This document shows, in pieces, positions 52,893 to 56,839 of a stretch of DNA of 56,839 nucleotides (positions are counted from its first letter, which is position 1; each line of letters begins with the position of its first letter). The position numbers and the translations under genes were made by a program. Source of the stretch: JBNKHH01 sp050290245 (lineage in GTDB: Bacteria > Pseudomonadota > Alphaproteobacteria > Rhodobacterales > Rhodobacteraceae); contig JBNKHH010000044.1 in NCBI GenBank assembly GCA_050290245.1, positions 1-56,839 on the forward strand. Reading direction: 5' to 3'. The notes beneath the pieces were generated by a model, which was given only the letters and a program-made list of their open reading frames with translations, was not told where the DNA came from and did not search any database.

Positions 52893-54119
52893 TCAGTAGT
52901 TTTCCAGAACACCCGCGACAGCTTCGACGTAATCATCAGCCGTCGCGTCGGGGTTCACCCAGAGCACCTTCAGTTCGGAGCCCAGGGCGCCCAGCTTCTC
53001 AGGCGTGAAGTCGATGAAAAGCGCCATGACCGAATTGCCGTCGGCGATCGCCTTCGCCCCTGCCGCCGCACAGGCGTTGAACCCGGAAGTGTCCACTCCG
53101 GAGCGCACCGGCAGCGAGCCCATGGTCGAGGTAAACTTAGCCTGAACCTCGACCGAGGTCGTGACCTCGGCCAGCTTGACCTGCGCTTCGGTCAGTCCGT
53201 CACCCTTGGCGGGCATCGCCCAGACATCCCCGGCCACCACCAACGGAGCCTGGTTCGGGCCGACACCGCAGAGCACTTCTTCGCCGGGCGTTTTGCCTGC
53301 GGCGGCGATCTCGCCGATTGCCCAGCCACCCATGATGAAGAAGCCTGCTTCGCCGTTCAGGATCATTTGGTTAGTGATGTTCCACTGGCGGCCGGACACG
53401 CCGGAATCCGCATAGGCCGGCAGTTTCGCCATGATTTCCGCAACCGGGCGGAACGCCTCGGAGCGGACGAACTCGACGCCATCGGGACCGGTGAACTTGC
53501 CCCAGTCGTCGGCACCAAGGACAGATGCGAGCACGGCCTGGAAGGTGTTCATGAACCACACGTCGCGGTCACCAGCCTGGGCGAAAGGTATAATCCCCTG
53601 TTCGCGCAGCTTGTCGCCGGTTGCAAAGAACTCGTCCCAGGTCTGCGGCATCTCGGCGTCGACCTTGGCGAGCGCGTCCCGCGAGGCGAAGAGGAAGTTG
53701 GTCCCCTGAAGCTGGATCGGCACGCCGTAGACGTGCCCGTCGCGGGTCACGGCATCCATCACGGCCCGCGGCATGATCTTTGCCCAATCGTTTGCTTCGG
53801 CCACCTGATCGATGGGCGCCAGAACCGCGCTGTCGACAAGGTTGTCGATATCAGCGCCCAAGCTGAACTGAGCGGCTTCTGGCGGGTTGCCACCAACCAT
53901 ACGGCTGATCGCAGCGGCCTTGGCGGCATCGCTACCGGCCACGGCACGGTCAACCCACTCGCCGCCAGTTTCGCCAAAGGCCTCGGCAATGACGCCAACG
54001 CCAGCCGATTCCGCTGCGGATGTCCACCAATGTACGACTTCTGCAGATTGCGCGTTAGCGGTCGAGACCGTCATCACGGTCATAGCAGTCGTGACCAAGG
54101 CCAAAGCAGAATACTTCAT
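52893..54119 (-). CDS. sugar ABC transporter periplasmic binding protein (family 1)
   Basis: A 408-residue extracellular solute-binding protein. Residues 1-23 form a Sec signal peptide (MKYSALALVTTAMTVMTVSTANA). The mature protein has the family 1 pattern: VVHWWTSAAESAGVGVIAEAF, FTATGD-like DEFFATGDKLREQGIIPFA, and FFIMGGWAIGEIAAAG. GGGAGG lies four bases before the ATG at 54119. First gene of the operon with MalF, MalG, MalK and GH3 genes; ligand is probably a beta-glucoside or gluco-oligosaccharide given the glucosidase. Confidence 0.93.
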   Translation of the reverse strand: MKYSALALVTTAMTVMTVSTANAQSAEVVHWWTSAAESAGVGVIAEAFGETGGEWVDRAVAGSDAAKAAAISRMVGGNPPEAAQFSLGADIDNLVDSAVLAPIDQVAEANDWAKIMPRAVMDAVTRDGHVYGVPIQLQGTNFLFASRDALAKVDAEMPQTWDEFFATGDKLREQGIIPFAQAGDRDVWFMNTFQAVLASVLGADDWGKFTGPDGVEFVRSEAFRPVAEIMAKLPAYADSGVSGRQWNITNQMILNGEAGFFIMGGWAIGEIAAAGKTPGEEVLCGVGPNQAPLVVAGDVWAMPAKGDGLTEAQVKLAEVTTSVEVQAKFTSTMGSLPVRSGVDTSGFNACAAAGAKAIADGNSVMALFIDFTPEKLGALGSELKVLWVNPDATADDYVEAVAGVLENY

Positions 54120-54635
54120 TTTTCCTCCCAATCAGCGGCTAACCTGTTTGCGGTCGCCGCCCCCCAAATCCATTGTCGGTTGTGCACGCTTGAATCGACC
54201 GGACCCAGACCCCGTGCATGGCAGCGGGTATAGGCGCTAACATGATAGTCGGGTAATTATCATGCTTTGTATTGCGTTATTAGAATGGCAATATCAGTTG
54301 CGATGCATCGCCAAATCTACAGGCCAGGCAGAAAACACGATCGCCGATGCGACAGCCGCACGACGCAACGCCGGTCAGGTTTCTCTCGTCGTGACCCGGC
54401 TATTGCGCGCTCTGATCGGAGTGAGACCGAACTTCCGACGGCGCGCCACGGGTCCCCAAAACGGACCTTTGCTGGATTGGAAGTATGTTGACAGCGGCGA
54501 GGTGCGCTTTGCGGGTATTCCGCATCATCTCTGGGTTCAGGTCTCAAGTCGGGCGTGTTTCAGGGGTTCTTTCCATCGCTCTAGGTTCCAGCGAAGTTCG
54601 TGACGCCTCCCGCTGTTCCGCCGATGTTCAGCCGG
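54120..54635. other. intergenic region upstream of the sugar ABC operon
   Basis: About 515 bases without a credible gene. It holds the candidate operators at 54229-54264; the rest (about 54300-54560) reads like decayed intergenic repeat (AAACGGACCTTTGCTGG near 54460). Confidence 0.5.
54229..54264. promoter_or_regulatory. candidate operator(s) upstream of the sugar ABC operon
   Basis: GGCGCTAACA within 54229-54242 matches 11 of 14 positions of the LacI-family-type palindrome TGTTAGCGCTAACA. Directly next to it CATGATA (54241-54247) and TATCATG (54258-54264) form an inverted repeat. Both lie 110-145 bp upstream of the binding-protein start. No LacI gene is in the window. Confidence 0.4.
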
Positions 54636-55220
54636 TCAGGACGCCGGGTTTCTCAATCCTGCAGCCGACTGCCTCATCAGATGCATCATCTTGTTCAGCC
54701 CGTAGACCGCCGGGATGAGTGGCAGTGCGGCCGTCCACATTCCGCTCTCATAATGAAAAGTCCCGTCGACCACGAAAGGGAAAGCAAAATGGCTCAACTC
54801 GGCCAGGATCATCGCGAAGAAAAAGGTGCACAGGAAATAGTCCCCAAAGCGCCAATTCTTGAGGACGGCGATGGCGCCGCCGATCCACATGATCGGAGCA
54901 AGGAAAGCGGCGATGAGCATGAAACCCTCTTCTGGAACGGGGGCACCATTGATCTTGCTGACGGTCAGTTCGAAGTCGGTCAGATACTCTTCGCCCACAT
55001 GGAGGATGAACAGCATCACCGTTAACAGATAGGGCACGATAATCTGGGGAGCGTCGATGCGCCGTCGCCAGAGAGTTGCGGCATAAAGTAGAAACCCGCC
55101 GCCAAATGCGAAAGCAAAGACCATGAGCGGCAGGCGACCCATCGTCAGCCAGGCCAAGGCAGGCAGGATCGCGACAACACAGGCCGGTAGGATCAGGTGA
55201 GACGGGTCAGGTCGGATCAT
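54636..55220 (-). CDS. HXXEE-domain membrane protein, unknown function
   Basis: A 194-residue protein with about six hydrophobic segments. It carries the HXXEE motif as His74-Val-Gly-Glu77-Glu78 at the end of a helix (LFILHVGEEYLTDF), and a second ELSHFAF motif near 140, as in the HXXEE domain family of uncharacterised membrane proteins. Its start overlaps the tetR stop by 14 bases, so the two genes are coupled and the TetR protein probably controls it. Function not known. Confidence 0.75.
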   Translation of the reverse strand: MIRPDPSHLILPACVVAILPALAWLTMGRLPLMVFAFAFGGGFLLYAATLWRRRIDAPQIIVPYLLTVMLFILHVGEEYLTDFELTVSKINGAPVPEEGFMLIAAFLAPIMWIGGAIAVLKNWRFGDYFLCTFFFAMILAELSHFAFPFVVDGTFHYESGMWTAALPLIPAVYGLNKMMHLMRQSAAGLRNPAS

Positions 55221-55827
55221 TGGTCTGTCTCCTTGCGAAAAGCTGCATCACAAGCGCGACGGCATTGTCTTCAAGATCGCCGTCTGGCCGGGCCAGCAGA
55301 AGTTTTCCCAGGCTGTCGGCCGCTATGACCGGGAAAACGATCAACGAAATCAACCCGGCAATCGCCAGGTTTTCTGGAAGATCGTCGCGGATATGGCCCG
55401 CAGCCTGCCCCTCGGAGAGCAACGAGCGGTATCTGTCCATCAACCGTGGAGCATGGACTGCCTCAAAATGCGCGCGCAATTCCTCTCCGGCATAGACCGT
55501 CTGAACGAGGAGCTGCGCTAGCCAAGGAGTCCGGTGCAGAGATCGGATCAGACCTTCAAGCGATTGTTTTTCAGGGCCGTTGCTGCCGTCCCGCATCACT
55601 GTCTCGAAGCCATAATCCATAAGAGCCTCCAGAAAGCCCCGACGGTTTCTAAAAAAGTATCGCACCATTGCCGGGTTTACCTCGGCACGGATCGCGGCCT
55701 CGCGGGCAGAAAGAGCTTTCGCTCCGTTTTCCTGCAGCAGTTCGGCCCCTGCGCGAAGCAGTTCCACGCGAGAGGTTTCGCTGCCGGGGCGGCGGCCGAC
55801 TGTTGACGATTTGGCTTCCATTGGCAT
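55207..55827 (-). CDS. TetR-family transcriptional regulator
   Basis: A 206-residue regulator. The N-terminal helix-turn-helix is at about 15-65 (TSRVELLRAGAELLQENGAKALSAREAAIRAEVNPAMVRYFFRNRRGFLEA, shown in part); the C-terminal two thirds is a helical ligand domain. ATG 55827 has GGG six bases upstream; a second ATG two codons later is possible. The start codon lies within a perfect 8-bp inverted repeat, a likely autoregulatory operator. It is coupled to the HXXEE gene downstream and divergent from a small exported protein gene. Confidence 0.88.
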   Translation of the reverse strand: MPMEAKSSTVGRRPGSETSRVELLRAGAELLQENGAKALSAREAAIRAEVNPAMVRYFFRNRRGFLEALMDYGFETVMRDGSNGPEKQSLEGLIRSLHRTPWLAQLLVQTVYAGEELRAHFEAVHAPRLMDRYRSLLSEGQAAGHIRDDLPENLAIAGLISLIVFPVIAADSLGKLLLARPDGDLEDNAVALVMQLFARRQTNDPT

Positions 55828-55847
55828 TAATTACCCAGATAATTAAT
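55826..55847. promoter_or_regulatory. perfect palindrome, probable TetR operator
   Basis: ATTAATTA (55826-55833) and TAATTAAT (55840-55847) are perfect inverted repeats separated by six bases, 22 bp in total, in the 40-bp gap between divergent tetR and a small gene, overlapping the tetR start codon. Very A+T-rich in a G+C-rich genome. Confidence 0.7.
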
Positions 55848-55867
55848 TATTTACAAGAGGCTTCCCC

Positions 55868-56026
55868 ATGAGACGGGCCATCCTGCTGTTCCACGCCTTG
55901 CTTGTTTCGAATTCAGCCGAGGCACACCCGGACTTTTCGAGCCCGGAATCAAGTCATGTCTGGCTTGTTTCGGCGATGGCCACGATGGCAATAACCCTCG
56001 TGATCTGGCTCATTTCACGTCGGTAG
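55868..56026 (+). CDS. small membrane or exported protein, 52 aa
   Basis: ATG 55868 to TAG 56026, preceded by AAGAGG seven bases upstream. Residues 1-18 look like a signal peptide (MRRAILLFHALLVSNSAEA) ending AEA, followed by HPDFSSPESSH and one hydrophobic helix (VWLVSAMATMAITLVIWLI) with an SRR tail. The plan (signal, short His-containing periplasmic part, one membrane helix) recalls short DUF6732-like proteins of Rhodobacterales, but the match is by eye only. It is divergent from tetR across the palindrome and so likely under its control. Confidence 0.6.
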   Translation: MRRAILLFHALLVSNSAEAHPDFSSPESSHVWLVSAMATMAITLVIWLISRR

Positions 56027-56076
56027 CACCTTTCGCCGATACGTCGTTCTCTTGGCCAATCACTGGCCGCAGGTGT

Positions 56077-56839
56077 TCAACCAGATAGCGAACGCTCAAG
56101 AAAAGTGTGGAACCGCGCGAGCTTATCAGTGTCTGAGATCGCGAAGATCCGAGTGCATCCGGCAGCGCCAAACTCGGCCAAGCCAACCAACTTCAACTTA
56201 TCTGCCTCACTCAGACTGAAAAAATATCCGGATGGCGAGTGATGAAACCCGACATCCAATTTCTGTCCCAGAAGAACGGAAGAAACGCTTAGGAACTGCG
56301 CGATCCTATTCGCCCCGACAATGGTTTGGCCAAAGGCCGGACCGGTTTCACCGCCGTCGCTTTCGAATGCGATATCGCGCGCCATGTGGCGTGCAAGCGC
56401 CTTTGGATCGCCGGCCTGGATCAACCCTATCAGCGTTTGCAGCTGTCCGAGATTGGCGGCGGCGGGTTTGTCGGCTGTTTCATGCGACGTGAGGATACGG
56501 TTGGCGCGGGAAAAGGCTTGCCGACAGGCGACAGTCGATCGGTCAAGGCCCTCGCCGATTTCAGCAAAAGGCATGTCAAAGGCCGTTCGAAGGATGAAGA
56601 CTGCCCGCATCATTGCTGGCAGTTTCATCAGGGTCGCGGTGAGTGCGAAAGACAGGTCGATCCGCGCATCAATTGCGTCGTGCGGCATCTCGGGCACAGG
56701 CATCGGCAGGCCAAAATCCCGATGCTTCTCGCGCAGGCGGGTGTCCGACCGGATCATGTTCAGCGCCTGGTTGGCGGCCATTCTGGCGATGAAGGAGGAT
56801 GGCGATTTTACGGCGTCGTGCGAGACGCCCAGCCACCTT
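56077..56839 (-). CDS. ECF RNA polymerase sigma factor with SnoaL-like C-terminus (ECF41/SigJ-like), 5'-truncated
   Basis: The frame is open to the right edge (RWLGVSHDAVKSPSSFIARMAANQ precedes the first internal Met, shown in part), so the start lies outside. 253 residues are visible: the end of sigma region 2 (LNMIRSDTRLREKHRDF), region 4 with its helix-turn-helix (LPAMMRAVFILRTAFDMPFAEIGEGL and STVACRQAFSRAN), and a SnoaL-like domain of about 110 residues with the ESDGGETGPAFG motif that corresponds to the DGGG motif of ECF41-type factors. In those, the tail rather than an anti-sigma factor controls activity. No anti-sigma gene is visible downstream. Confidence 0.85.
   Translation of the reverse strand, partial: RWLGVSHDAVKSPSSFIARMAANQALNMIRSDTRLREKHRDFGLPMPVPEMPHDAIDARIDLSFALTATLMKLPAMMRAVFILRTAFDMPFAEIGEGLDRSTVACRQAFSRANRILTSHETADKPAAANLGQLQTLIGLIQAGDPKALARHMARDIAFESDGGETGPAFGQTIVGANRIAQFLSVSSVLLGQKLDVGFHHSPSGYFFSLSEADKLKLVGLAEFGAAGCTRIFAISDTDKLARFHTFLERSLSG

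Noticed and set aside
54262..54603. 113-codon plus-strand frame upstream of the HXXEE gene
   Set aside because: No start context, overlapped by other frames, and the text resembles decayed intergenic repeat.
1..56839. CRISPR array, rRNA genes, intact insertion sequence or prophage structural genes
   Set aside because: No regularly spaced repeats, no rRNA-like sequence, no intact transposase and no capsid or tail genes were seen.

Overview
The window looks like a chromosomal segment of an alphaproteobacterium, most likely a marine Rhodobacterales (Roseobacter-type) species. Evidence: a nifR3(dusB)-ntrB-ntrC-ntrY-ntrX operon whose two response regulators lack the GAFTGA loop, a full set of DMSP demethylation genes, a TRAP transporter, and the ycjX/ycjF pair beside hisB-hisH. 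Gene density and G+C are high and nearly all genes are intact. All product calls are from reading the translations; no database search was run.

Layout. 1-1700: a tyrosine integrase with an overlapping unknown gene that runs off the left edge, probably the end of an integrated element. 2048-5520: a small ABM-type monooxygenase, an AraC regulator divergent from an aldo/keto reductase, and a second aldo/keto reductase. 5545-5802: an internally deleted remnant of nitrite reductase nirB. 6128-16785: a catabolic locus of unknown substrate (enolase-superfamily enzyme, FAD amine/amino-acid oxidase, TRAP transporter, SBF-like permease, TPP enzyme, LysR, Asp/Glu racemase-like protein, BKACE). 17026-24263: the nitrogen-control operon. 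24456-25890: ispF-pgpA-cinA. 26053-27243: ammonium transporter. 27402-29015: an orphan Tat-exported family 5 binding protein. 29116-32275: ycjX-ycjF-SDR. 32426-33656: hisB-hisH. 33794-38713: NHL protein, a 57-residue membrane protein, acyl-CoA synthetase, ABC exporter. 38850-38923: tRNA-Gly(UCC).

39308-39484 is an IS3-family transposase scrap. Then comes the most striking block (39634-46092): an AraC-type regulator divergent from dmdC-dmdD-dmdB-dmdA, which together would carry DMSP to methanethiol and acetaldehyde with methyl transfer to tetrahydrofolate. 46432-47355 is a LysR gene. 47478-54119 is a binding-protein-dependent sugar ABC transporter with a GH3 beta-glucosidase. 54636-55827 holds an HXXEE membrane protein and a TetR regulator with a palindrome at its start; a 52-residue exported or membrane protein diverges from it. 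The right edge cuts an ECF sigma factor with a SnoaL-like tail.

Regulatory signals seen directly: paired ATTGGCA half-sites in the two AraC-controlled divergent promoters (21 and 19 bp apart), an 18-bp tandem repeat upstream of nifR3, a strong hairpin between dctP and dctQ, a perfect inverted repeat upstream of amt, and two copies of an intergenic repeat built around CGGGATATTT.
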